From: JAQGMO01 sp050954505
GTDB taxonomy: Bacteria; Pseudomonadota; Gammaproteobacteria; Burkholderiales; Burkholderiaceae_D
NCBI GenBank assembly: GCA_050954505.1
Contig: JBPBPY010000255.1
Location: 1 to 18,300, forward strand
Length of the DNA: 18,300 nt
Direction: 5' to 3'
Under the pieces are notes generated by a model that ran no database searches, was not told the DNA's origin, and saw only the letters and a program-made list of their open reading frames with translations. Positions 7,666 through 15,273 of this stretch are shown here, piece by piece (the first letter of the stretch is position 1; each line of letters begins with the position of its first letter). Made by a program: the position numbers and the translations under genes.

Positions 7666-8355
7666 TCAGCGCACGGCCGTCGCGGCCGGCGGCTGGTACA
7701 GAAAATGCACATTGTGCGCCAGGCTCAGCTGGCGTTTGGCATTGTCCACCACCATGCCACTGCCCGAAAGTTTCGACGTTCCCAAGGTCATGTCCACCTG
7801 CTTGTCGGTCTTCATCACATCGTCGTCGGGCAATACCAGAAGATATTCCGACTGCAGGTGGAATGCGGCTGCCGTGCCAGCGGCCGGCCGGTCGAGCGAA
7901 ACTTGCCGGTACATCTGCACTTCGCTGTTGTCGGCGTTGCTGACAGCGCGCAATGACCGTACCGTGGTCGGCGGGCGAACCTTCGACAGGCTGACGACGA
8001 CCGGCATGGTGATTTCGTGGGTATCGGCAACCGGGTCATGGGTCAGTCGTTCACCCGAAATCTTGTACTCCACTTCGCCAGTGCTGGCCATGCGCACGAA
8101 GTTGAATTTCTCGACATAGTAATCAGGTTCAGTGCGCACTGTCGCCGGACCGGCCTGGTCGGTGCTGCGGCGCATGACTTCGAGCACCCAGAAGCTGCCC
8201 AGCGCAAGCATTGCTGCCATGGCCAGCAAAAACAGGGTGCTGAAACGGCGTCCGCGCCGGTTACGCCACAGACTGTGCTTGCGCACTTCAGCTGGCACCG
8301 CCGCAGCCACAGCTGGCGCATCGGCGCGCGCAGTGCCGGGCGCAGCATCCTTCAT
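7666..8355 (-). CDS. lptC: LPS export inner-membrane protein LptC
   Basis: Bitopic inner-membrane component of the LptB2FGC complex that hands LPS to LptA. The 229 residues comprise an Ala-rich cytoplasmic N-tail (1-35) ending in the basic RNRRGRR, one membrane segment (about FSTLFLLAMAAMLALGSFWV, residues 38-57), and a periplasmic LptC/OstA-like beta-jellyroll with PDYYVEKFNFVRMASTGEVE, typical of the family start (D-Y-x-x-x-F). It is somewhat longer than E. coli LptC (191) because of the N-tail. The ATG at 8355 overlaps the kdsC stop as ATGA. Identification rests on fold-like motifs and operon position, as LptC sequences diverge strongly. The stop TGA at 7668-7666 is followed directly by an in-frame 12-bp repeat array. 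Confidence 0.9.
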   Translation of the reverse strand: MKDAAPGTARADAPAVAAAVPAEVRKHSLWRNRRGRRFSTLFLLAMAAMLALGSFWVLEVMRRSTDQAGPATVRTEPDYYVEKFNFVRMASTGEVEYKISGERLTHDPVADTHEITMPVVVSLSKVRPPTTVRSLRAVSNADNSEVQMYRQVSLDRPAAGTAAAFHLQSEYLLVLPDDDVMKTDKQVDMTLGTSKLSGSGMVVDNAKRQLSLAHNVHFLYQPPAATAVR

Positions 8356-8924
8356 TCCAGATACGGCGCCAGCGCCGCCTCGTAATTGCCCTGCGCCTGG
8401 AGCAGCAGATCGCAGATTTCACGCACGGCACCGGCACCGGCAAGGGCGCGGGTGATGTAGTGTACGCGCTTGCGCACCTCGGCATGGCCGTTCGGTACGC
8501 TGGCAGCAAATACCGCCCGCGTGAGGATGGGCAGGTCGATCACATCGTCGCCTATGTAGCCGCAGGACGAGGCGTCGAGCCGGCACTGATCCATCAGGGT
8601 GGTGAAAGCGGCCAGCTTGTCATGCGCGCCCTGGTACAGGTGGGTGATGCCGAGGTCGGCTGCGCGGCGCGCCACAATCGGCGACTGGCGCGCCGTGATG
8701 ATGGCGACTTCCACACCGGAGCGCTGCAGTTGCTTGATGCCCTGGCCGTCGAGCACATGAAAGGTCTTGAGCATTTCGCCGTCGGTACCGAATTGCAGGC
8801 TGCCATCGGTAAGCACGCCATCGACATCGAAAATCATCAGGCGTACGGCAGCGGCACGGCGCTGGGTATCGGCAGGCAGTGGCAGCACTTGCATGGTTTG
8901 CATGGTTTGCAGGTTGAGGGGCAT
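8352..8924 (-). CDS. kdsC: 3-deoxy-D-manno-octulosonate 8-phosphate phosphatase KdsC
   Basis: HAD-superfamily phosphatase that removes phosphate from Kdo-8-phosphate to give Kdo, the linking sugar of LPS inner core. Motif I is IFDVDGVLTDG with nucleophile D33 and general acid D35; then DGQGIKQLQRSGVEVAIIT with T76-type motif II, and the family signature GYIGDDVIDLPIL for motif III. The 190-residue size and absence of a cap domain fit the tetrameric C0 HAD class. The start at 8924 overlaps the kdsD stop by one base (TGATG). Initiation could instead be at M8 or M11, because the N-terminus holds a small 9-bp duplication (LQTMQTMQV; + strand about 8890-8914). It is coupled to lptC by an ATGA overlap. 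Confidence 0.95.
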   Translation of the reverse strand: MPLNLQTMQTMQVLPLPADTQRRAAAVRLMIFDVDGVLTDGSLQFGTDGEMLKTFHVLDGQGIKQLQRSGVEVAIITARQSPIVARRAADLGITHLYQGAHDKLAAFTTLMDQCRLDASSCGYIGDDVIDLPILTRAVFAASVPNGHAEVRKRVHYITRALAGAGAVREICDLLLQAQGNYEAALAPYLE

Positions 8925-9952
8925 CAGATTACCTTCGCGCGCGTGAGGTCGTGAATATGCAACGCGCCGACCAGCTTGCCTTCGGCGTCGGCCACCAGCA
9001 ACTGGTTGATGCGAAATTCTTCCATGATTTCAACCGCTTCGACTGCCAGCCTGTCATGGCGGATCAGCCGTGGGCCGACATGCATGACATCGGCCATGGT
9101 CAGGGTCGACAGGCTGGCGCCGCGCTCGATCAAACGGCGCAGGTCGCCATCGGTGAATACGCCGATCGGGCGATGGTCGGCGTCGACGACTGCCGTCATG
9201 CCCATGCCTTTGGCGGAAATTTCCAGCAGCGCCGTGGTCAGCGTCGCTTCGGGCGCCACCGCCGGTACGCCAGCACCGGCGCGCATGACATCCTCGACAT
9301 GCGTGAGCAGGCGCCGGCCCAGGGCACCGCCGGGGTGGGACATGGCAAAGTCTTCTTCGCGAAAACCATGGGCGTCGAGCAGCGCCACGGCAATGGCGTC
9401 CCCCATGGCCAGTGTGGCCGTGGTGCTGGCAGTCGGCGCCAGGTTCATCGGACAGGCTTCTTTTTCGACACCGACATCGAGATGCACATCGGACAGAATC
9501 GCCAGGTTCGACGCTGCATTGCCGGTCATGGCAATGAGCCGTGCCCCCATGCGTTTGACCAGTGGCACGATGGCCATCAGTTCAGCGGTTTCGCCCGAGT
9601 TGGAAATGGCGATCAGGACGTCGTCGCCGGTGATCATGCCCAAATCGCCATGGGCGGCTTCGGCGGGATGGACGAACAGCGACGGCGTGCCGGTGGACGA
9701 CAGGGTGGCGGATATCTTGCGGCCGACATGTCCGGACTTGCCCATGCCGGAAACCACCACGCGGCCGCGGCAGGCCATCAGCAAGCGCATGGCGTGGGCA
9801 AACGGGGCATCGAGGTCGTTGCCGATCCGGCCTTTCAGGGCAATGATGGCGTCGGCTTCGATTTGCAGGGTATTACGCGCATACTCGAATGCACGCAAGA
9901 CGCTTTTCTCATCAAAAGCTTTTGGCAGGGTTTTTTCATGGGTTACACTCAT
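8924..9952 (-). CDS. kdsD: D-arabinose 5-phosphate isomerase KdsD/KpsF
   Basis: Interconverts D-ribulose 5-phosphate and D-arabinose 5-phosphate, the first step of Kdo synthesis. An N-terminal sugar isomerase (SIS) domain shows VVVSGMGKSGHVGRKISATL, the catalytic-site loop HPAEAAHGDLGMI, and ISNSGETAEL. Then APTASTTATLAMGDAIAVAL and MSHPGGALGRRLL precede two CBS domains (from about VMRAGAGVPAV and VMHVGPRLIR). The ATG at 9952 gives 342 residues, near the 328 of E. coli KdsD. The ATG at 10000 would add 16 hydrophobic residues not expected in this family and would run through the promoter. There is no SD upstream of 9952, and a TATACT box lies 6 nt before it, so the mRNA may be leaderless. It heads the LPS operon. 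Confidence 0.94.
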   Translation of the reverse strand: MSVTHEKTLPKAFDEKSVLRAFEYARNTLQIEADAIIALKGRIGNDLDAPFAHAMRLLMACRGRVVVSGMGKSGHVGRKISATLSSTGTPSLFVHPAEAAHGDLGMITGDDVLIAISNSGETAELMAIVPLVKRMGARLIAMTGNAASNLAILSDVHLDVGVEKEACPMNLAPTASTTATLAMGDAIAVALLDAHGFREEDFAMSHPGGALGRRLLTHVEDVMRAGAGVPAVAPEATLTTALLEISAKGMGMTAVVDADHRPIGVFTDGDLRRLIERGASLSTLTMADVMHVGPRLIRHDRLAVEAVEIMEEFRINQLLVADAEGKLVGALHIHDLTRAKVI

Positions 9953-9958
9953 GCCGAA

Positions 9959-9964
9959 AGTATA
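9959..9964 (-). promoter_or_regulatory. Candidate -10 box (TATACT) for the kdsD operon
   Basis: Read on the - strand, TATACT (5 of 6 matches to TATAAT) ends six bases before the kdsD ATG, which puts the expected transcription start at the A of the start codon itself. No good -35 hexamer is seen at 16-18 bp spacing; the T-rich stretch near 9982-9988 is the closest. The 118-bp divergent region (9953-10070) is AT-rich compared with its surroundings. Confidence 0.45.
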
Positions 9965-10033
9965 AACGAATTCGCAAAGCAAAAAACTTGCCAAGTGCAA
10001 CTAAAAAGTGCGGCGTCCAGGTTTGATTTCCAG

Positions 10034-10062
10034 TTGCCGCAATATTGTCGAAATCCTGTAAA
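10034..10062 (+). promoter_or_regulatory. Candidate sigma-70 promoter for the kef-type antiporter
   Basis: TTGCCG (10034-10039), a 17-bp spacer and TGTAAA (10057-10062) form a moderate sigma-70-like pair. The -10 box ends eight bases before the antiporter ATG, which again has no visible SD, so this transcript may also start at or very near the start codon. Confidence 0.35.
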
Positions 10063-10070
10063 AGCGCGCC

Positions 10071-12059
10071 ATGTTTTCAGCACTCGAAATTACCTTGATC
10101 CTGCTTGGCACGGCAGTCCTTGGCGTCGTGGCCTTTCGCATGCTGCACATGCCACCCATGCTGGGCTACCTGGCAGTCGGCATCCTGATCGGCCCGCATG
10201 CGCTGGGGCTGGCGGAAAACAACCATGCCACCCAGTCATTGGCAGAGTTCGGCGTGGTGTTCCTGATGTTTTCCATCGGGCTGGAATTTTCTCTGCCGAA
10301 ACTGGTGGCCATGCGGCGCACCGTGTTCGGACTGGGCCTGGCGCAGGTCTTGCTGACCATCGTGGCCACCATGCTGTTCGGCTGGCTGACGGCCACCATT
10401 GCACCGCACTGGTTCGACATCAGCTGGCAAGCCAGTTTTGCACTGGGCGGCGCGCTGGCCATGTCGTCGACGGCAATCGTCTCGAAACTGTTGACCGAGC
10501 GGCTGGAACTGGAAAGCGAACACGGCCGGCGCATCATCAGCATTTTATTGTTTCAGGACCTGGCACTGGTGCCACTGCTGATCCTGGTGCCGGCGCTGGC
10601 CAATCCATCCGGCAATCTGGTGGCAACCCTGGGCTGGGCGATTGCCAAGGCGGGTTTTGTCCTGGTGCTGCTGCTGTTCATTGGCCAGAAGCTGATTCGC
10701 AAATGGTTCAAGATCGTGGTGCAACGGCGCTCGCAAGAGTTGTTCATGCTCAACCTGCTGCTGATCACGCTGGGGGCCGCATGGATGACCGAGCGCGCCG
10801 GCCTGTCGCTGGCATTGGGCGCCTTCGTTGCCGGCATGCTGATTTCGGAAACCGAATACAAACATCAGGTCGAGGAAGACATCAAGCCGTTTCGCGATGT
10901 CTTGCTGGGGCTGTTTTTCATTACCATCGGCATGCTGCTGAACGTCGAACTGGTGTTCGAACACTGGCTGCTGGTGCTGTTGCTGCTTGGCGCGCCGGTG
11001 CTGCTCAAGTTCGGCCTCATTGCGCTGCTGGCGAAATGGTTTGGCGCCACGACCGGCATTGCCTTGCGCACCGGCCTGGCGCTGGCCCAGGCCGGTGAAT
11101 TCGGCTTCGTCCTGCTGAACCAGGCCGGGGGCTTGAAGCTGGTCGATCCGCTGCTGGTACAGCTGATCCTGGCATCGATGGTGCTGTCGATGCTGGTGGC
11201 ACCGTTCATTCTGGCCAAGTCGGATCAGATTGTCCTGAAACTGGCCGCCAATGACTGGATGATGCAATCATTGGCGCTGACGCAAATCGCCGCACGCACC
11301 ATGGCAACCCAGAAGCATGTGATCATTGCCGGCTTTGGACGCAGCGGCCAGAGCCTGGCAACCTTGTTGTCGGAAGAACACATCGCCTACCATGCACTTG
11401 ACCTCGATCCGGAACGGGTGCAGGAAGCGCGCGGCGCCGGCGCCCATGTGTCGTATGGCGACGCTTCGCGGCGCGAAAGCCTGGTTGCTGCCGGCATTCA
11501 TCGCGCCAGCGCGCTGGTGATCACCTACCATGGCACCGATTCTGCCTTGCGGCTGCTGCGCCACGTGCATGAGCTCGCGCCCACGCTGCAAGTCATCGTG
11601 CGCAGCCATGATGACAGCGACCTCGACAAGCTGCGTGCTGCTGGCGCTGCCGAGGTGGTGCCCGAAGCGATGGAAGGCAGCCTGATGCTGGCCTCCCATG
11701 CCCTGCTGGCCGTGGGCGTGCCGCTGCGGCGCGTGGTGCATCGGGTCCAGGCCGCGCGCACCCAGCGCTATGCAGCGCTGCGCGGCTACTTCCATGGCGA
11801 AGGCGACGCCCATGAGTCGGCCGGCCATGTCAACATCCGCCTGCATTCGGTGGCGCTGGCCGATGGCGCTGCAGCCGTGGGCCAGTCGCTGACCATGCTG
11901 GCGCTCGAGTTGCTGGGGGCGGAAGTCACCGCAATCCGCCGTTTGAAGCAGCGTATCGAGGTTACGCCGGAAACCATCTTGCTGGAAGGGGATGTGGTGG
12001 TGCTGCGGGGAGAAACCCAGGCCATTGCCCTGGCCGAGCAGCGTCTGTTGAAAGCCTGA
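10071..12059 (+). CDS. Monovalent cation:proton antiporter-2 (CPA2), KefB/KefC-type with RCK domain
   Basis: A 662-residue inner-membrane transporter. Residues ~1-390 form the Na+/H+-exchanger-like membrane domain with a dozen or so hydrophobic segments and CPA2-like motifs such as GYLAVGILIGPHALGL, FSIGLEFSLPKL and ALAMSSTAIVSKLL. A TrkA-N/RCK nucleotide-binding domain begins near residue 415 (KHVIIAGFGRSGQS, dinucleotide-binding GFGRSG, then HALDLDPERV). A TrkA-C-like domain occupies ~570-655 (VTAIRRLKQRIEV...LLEGDVVVLRGE). By family it would exchange K+ or Na+ for H+ and be gated by nucleotide or thiol ligands. KefB versus KefC versus a plain CPA2 exchanger cannot be decided from sequence, so no symbol is given. 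Divergent placement beside kdsD is common in Burkholderiales. Stop TGA at 12057-12059. Confidence 0.9.
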   Translation: MFSALEITLILLGTAVLGVVAFRMLHMPPMLGYLAVGILIGPHALGLAENNHATQSLAEFGVVFLMFSIGLEFSLPKLVAMRRTVFGLGLAQVLLTIVATMLFGWLTATIAPHWFDISWQASFALGGALAMSSTAIVSKLLTERLELESEHGRRIISILLFQDLALVPLLILVPALANPSGNLVATLGWAIAKAGFVLVLLLFIGQKLIRKWFKIVVQRRSQELFMLNLLLITLGAAWMTERAGLSLALGAFVAGMLISETEYKHQVEEDIKPFRDVLLGLFFITIGMLLNVELVFEHWLLVLLLLGAPVLLKFGLIALLAKWFGATTGIALRTGLALAQAGEFGFVLLNQAGGLKLVDPLLVQLILASMVLSMLVAPFILAKSDQIVLKLAANDWMMQSLALTQIAARTMATQKHVIIAGFGRSGQSLATLLSEEHIAYHALDLDPERVQEARGAGAHVSYGDASRRESLVAAGIHRASALVITYHGTDSALRLLRHVHELAPTLQVIVRSHDDSDLDKLRAAGAAEVVPEAMEGSLMLASHALLAVGVPLRRVVHRVQAARTQRYAALRGYFHGEGDAHESAGHVNIRLHSVALADGAAAVGQSLTMLALELLGAEVTAIRRLKQRIEVTPETILLEGDVVVLRGETQAIALAEQRLLKA

Positions 12060-12113
12060 GTCGTCTGCCACAATCTGCTTGCCGGATGAATCAACCGGTG
12101 TGCAGCACAGTAT

Positions 12114-12125
12114 CGCTGCGCAGCG
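12114..12125. repeat. 12-bp perfect palindrome downstream of the antiporter gene
   Basis: CGCTGCGCAGCG lies in the 130-bp gap between two convergent stop codons (12059 and 12190). It is a perfect palindrome without a U-tract on either side, so it could help end transcription only weakly. Nothing else is recognisable in the gap. Confidence 0.4.
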
Positions 12126-12189
12126 GTTGTGCAAGCTCGACAAGCATGAACGGCTGCAGCGTTGGGCCACCTGCCATCATGCTGCTTTT

Positions 12190-15100
12190 TCAAATTTGCT
12201 GTCTCAGCAGCCTTGCCATGCGCACCCCGATGTGATCGCTGTTGTAGCCGTTGCGCAAATCACTGGCAATCATGCCGGAGCAGTAGTCGTTCTGCATCAG
12301 GCCGTCGAGTGATTTGAGCGCGTTGCTGTATTCATGGCTGTCGAAATGCGCGTCCACATCGGTGAGCGACAAGGCCAGGCAATAGCCGGACAACAGCCGG
12401 AACAGCGATACGGAATTGTTGGCATTGCCGCCATGACCCTCTTCATCGCCATCCCGGTTTTCATAACCCAGGCCGGCAATGCTGGACAGGTCGGCAAAAA
12501 GCATGGAAAACAAATACGCAACTTCATGGCGCAATGGAATCTCGCTGCCTGGCTTCAAATCCTGCTGGCAACGCGCTGTCATGCCGTCGATCCGGTTCTC
12601 GATTCCATCGAGAAGCGCAGGTGACATCCGTTCTTTGAATTTTTCATGGGCAACGATGACACGCGCAAGATTTATCTGTCGTTGGTCTTCATGCAAGGGC
12701 GGCATTTTTTTTGCCTTGGCCAGCTCCACGCCTGGCGGGATTCGGGATTGCTTGCCAAAATCCGGGAACAGGTCGGTGGCAATCACGCTGTAGTTACCAT
12801 CGTTCATCTGATTCAGCAGATCCCTTTTTTCTGCCACGCTCGCTTCAAAATTCCAACCGGGAAACGCGGCCTGGAAAAAGATCGCTTTCTCCAGGATGGC
12901 CTTGTGGTCGCCGCTCAGTACGATGCCGCCTGTTTCCAGTGATGTGCTGACAAATTGGTAAATGTGTCTGGCAAGGATGTTTGCTGCAGTGAAATTTTTT
13001 GTCAATGCCGTGCGCAGGTAATCAGGCAGCTGCAGATTCTGGAATACCGGTGCCCTCAATGCGGTCGAGGTGGGCACGCCGTTGTCAAGGCCGATGACAT
13101 GGAATTGATTCAAGGTCTGTTCATATTCATGATTATCCTTATTCAACATTAACAAATTCGAAACCGCCAAAAACGAAGTCGGTAGGCCGTCGATATTGCA
13201 TGGCATTAGTTTCAACGGCAATTTTTCATCGTCTTCGTCGACCATGAACATCTGTTCCATCGAAGCGTAATACGCATCGACAGCCTCGAGTTTTTCCACA
13301 AACCACGGCGTCAAGCCATGACTTTGCTCGCTGAGTTGCCAGCGCACATCGGCAATCGACAGGTAGGGCAGGGCGGTGAGGAAAAACTGTTCGAAGTTCA
13401 GGTTTGAACACATGGCGCCGGCAGTTTTGATCAGTGCCTTTTGCAGGCGCAGATGGCCTTGCATGGCATGTTCGTCAAAATGAGCGCCCCAGTTTTTCCA
13501 GTCTTCAAAGACCTTGGCAAGCTTGCCACCGAAGCGATGCCATGCCTGGTCGCCAATCCCGAGGGCTTGTTGTGCCGCCAGTGCGCGAATCTGTTTTTCA
13601 TCGAGCTTCGCCAGTTCTGCAGCCAGGTTTTCTTTGTTCTGCCCGTTCAAGACCTGCGGGTACTTTCCCAGGGTCAGGATCAGGGCTTCGGTCTTTTGTG
13701 CCGCCGAGCGCTGTGACTGTCCCGGGGCAGCAAGCAGGTTTTTCAATGTCGCCAGCATCTGCGCCGGCAAGACCTGGCCCGTGCGGCCGCCCTCGGCAAT
13801 GCGGGCGATTTCCGCTGCCCAGGTCTGGTCAAGCGAGCCGTTGCTGGCGTGTCTGGCGGCAATCGCCAGTTGCGTATCGGTACATTCGACGATGATCCTG
13901 TCCAGCCATTCCGCATAGCCCTGCGTCGCCTGTAGTGCCGGATTACCCGGCATCGTTTCCGGACCGCTTGCAAACGCTTTGAAGCGGCCTGCGCGTTGGG
14001 CCGTGATTCCTGCAGCCAATGCGCCGGAAAGGTCGCCGGTGAGCGGTAATTCATGGCGAACCTGTTGCTCCGCCATGCTGGCGACATCGATCGACTGCAG
14101 TTCGCTTGCCAGTGCGCTCAGCTTCGATGCTTTCTGGCCGGGCAGGTGCCGCGCCAGCAGCACTTTCAACGGTCGCAGCAATGCCTGGCCCTCGTCGACC
14201 TCTTCCAGTGCCCGGCGCAAGGGCAGCACTTCAATGATGTCTTCCTCGTCTTCGCCAGTGCGAGGATCGTGCACATGGATGGTCCGGCAAGTCTTATTAG
14301 CCTGCCGCTCCGCCTCAAGGACGGCATGCACATGCCGAGAGGCGGGCAGGTTCAGTTTCAATGCGGCGCCAAGCGCTGCAATCAATTGGGCCGGCACAGC
14401 TGATTGGCCGAGCCGGTCTTGGCACAATGTCGCGATGGTAGCCCGCAGCTGTGCATCAAGATCGATCGTTTCGAGATAGGTACGCATCCCGTTTCTGAGC
14501 GGCAGGGAAAGCTGCTGTGCAAAATCAGACTTTGTCGAGGCATCGACAGTGGATGCTTTTTGCGGAATCACCAGTTCATATTTCAACAGCAGATCCAGGA
14601 CGACAACCGAGCCAAGCCATGTGTGATTCTTGTCGAGCAACGGCAGCAGGGGCAAGCGCGCGCGACTGATCTCTTTGGCCAGTTTATCGAGTCCATACTT
14701 TTCAACCCACAGCCTGGCACCGTCAAGGGGAACACTGCAGTTTGCCACCCGCGGCACAAATCTGGCAACGAGATCCGGTTCGGAGAGCTTGCCTGCCAGC
14801 AGCAGTCCCAGCGCAAAGGCATCAAGTTGTGCATTGACGGCATCCGGCCGCAGGTCGCGATGCTCGAGCACGGCCTTCAGATAACCATTCGGATTATCCG
14901 GCCTGTCGAGGTGGCGATAACGCCCATATGCAGCCTGGTCTGCAAGGTCATGGCCGGCCACCATATCGGGTGCGAGCACGGCATGCATGCGTGCAATGAC
15001 GGTGGCGCGCAGCGACTCCAGCGCCAGCAGGCTTGCCGGATCGTTCATCGCCTGGTCGTTTTGCGTCCTGGCCTTGAGTACCACTTCCTGGAACAATGCC

Positions 15101-15273
15101 ATCGTTGCGCCGGCAGACATGGCGTTGTGACTGGCCACCTGCAGCAAGGCTGCTTGCAGGCGGTGCAGAAAAGGCCGATCGGTTTGATCCCGCGATTGCG
15201 GAGAAAATGCCGCCTCGAGCGCAGTGCAAATAAGGAAAGGTAATGTCCTGACTGGACAATACCCTGGAAACAT
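12190..15273 (-). CDS. Large unrecognised protein, C-terminal portion (downstream of a frameshift)
   Basis: About 1,013 residues of genuine-looking coding sequence continue the protein begun at 16355-16403 after a frame change near 15228-15240. The first ~14 codons up to the ATG at 15273 are probably the wrong frame; native sequence starts around CTALEAAFSPQSRDQ. The protein is rich in Ala and Leu with long predicted helices (for example LLALESLRATVIARMHAVLA), no signal peptide, no clear membrane segments, no cysteine clusters and no motif I can assign to an enzyme family. Locally acidic stretches occur (GEDEEDIIEVLP, MVDEDDEKLPL, ENRDGDEEGHGGN). The middle has helical segments with similar texture (LLARHLPGQKASKLSALASE and LLAAPGQSQRSAAQKTEALI), which may reflect alpha-solenoid-like repeats. 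Stop TGA at 12192-12190. I do not recognise the family; function unknown. Confidence 0.75.
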   Translation of the reverse strand: MFPGYCPVRTLPFLICTALEAAFSPQSRDQTDRPFLHRLQAALLQVASHNAMSAGATMALFQEVVLKARTQNDQAMNDPASLLALESLRATVIARMHAVLAPDMVAGHDLADQAAYGRYRHLDRPDNPNGYLKAVLEHRDLRPDAVNAQLDAFALGLLLAGKLSEPDLVARFVPRVANCSVPLDGARLWVEKYGLDKLAKEISRARLPLLPLLDKNHTWLGSVVVLDLLLKYELVIPQKASTVDASTKSDFAQQLSLPLRNGMRTYLETIDLDAQLRATIATLCQDRLGQSAVPAQLIAALGAALKLNLPASRHVHAVLEAERQANKTCRTIHVHDPRTGEDEEDIIEVLPLRRALEEVDEGQALLRPLKVLLARHLPGQKASKLSALASELQSIDVASMAEQQVRHELPLTGDLSGALAAGITAQRAGRFKAFASGPETMPGNPALQATQGYAEWLDRIIVECTDTQLAIAARHASNGSLDQTWAAEIARIAEGGRTGQVLPAQMLATLKNLLAAPGQSQRSAAQKTEALILTLGKYPQVLNGQNKENLAAELAKLDEKQIRALAAQQALGIGDQAWHRFGGKLAKVFEDWKNWGAHFDEHAMQGHLRLQKALIKTAGAMCSNLNFEQFFLTALPYLSIADVRWQLSEQSHGLTPWFVEKLEAVDAYYASMEQMFMVDEDDEKLPLKLMPCNIDGLPTSFLAVSNLLMLNKDNHEYEQTLNQFHVIGLDNGVPTSTALRAPVFQNLQLPDYLRTALTKNFTAANILARHIYQFVSTSLETGGIVLSGDHKAILEKAIFFQAAFPGWNFEASVAEKRDLLNQMNDGNYSVIATDLFPDFGKQSRIPPGVELAKAKKMPPLHEDQRQINLARVIVAHEKFKERMSPALLDGIENRIDGMTARCQQDLKPGSEIPLRHEVAYLFSMLFADLSSIAGLGYENRDGDEEGHGGNANNSVSLFRLLSGYCLALSLTDVDAHFDSHEYSNALKSLDGLMQNDYCSGMIASDLRNGYNSDHIGVRMARLLRQQI

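Noticed and set aside
8951..11098. 715-codon open frame on the + strand opposite kdsD, running into the antiporter gene out of frame
   Set aside because: It overlaps kdsD antisense and then the antiporter in the wrong frame, with no domain or start signal.
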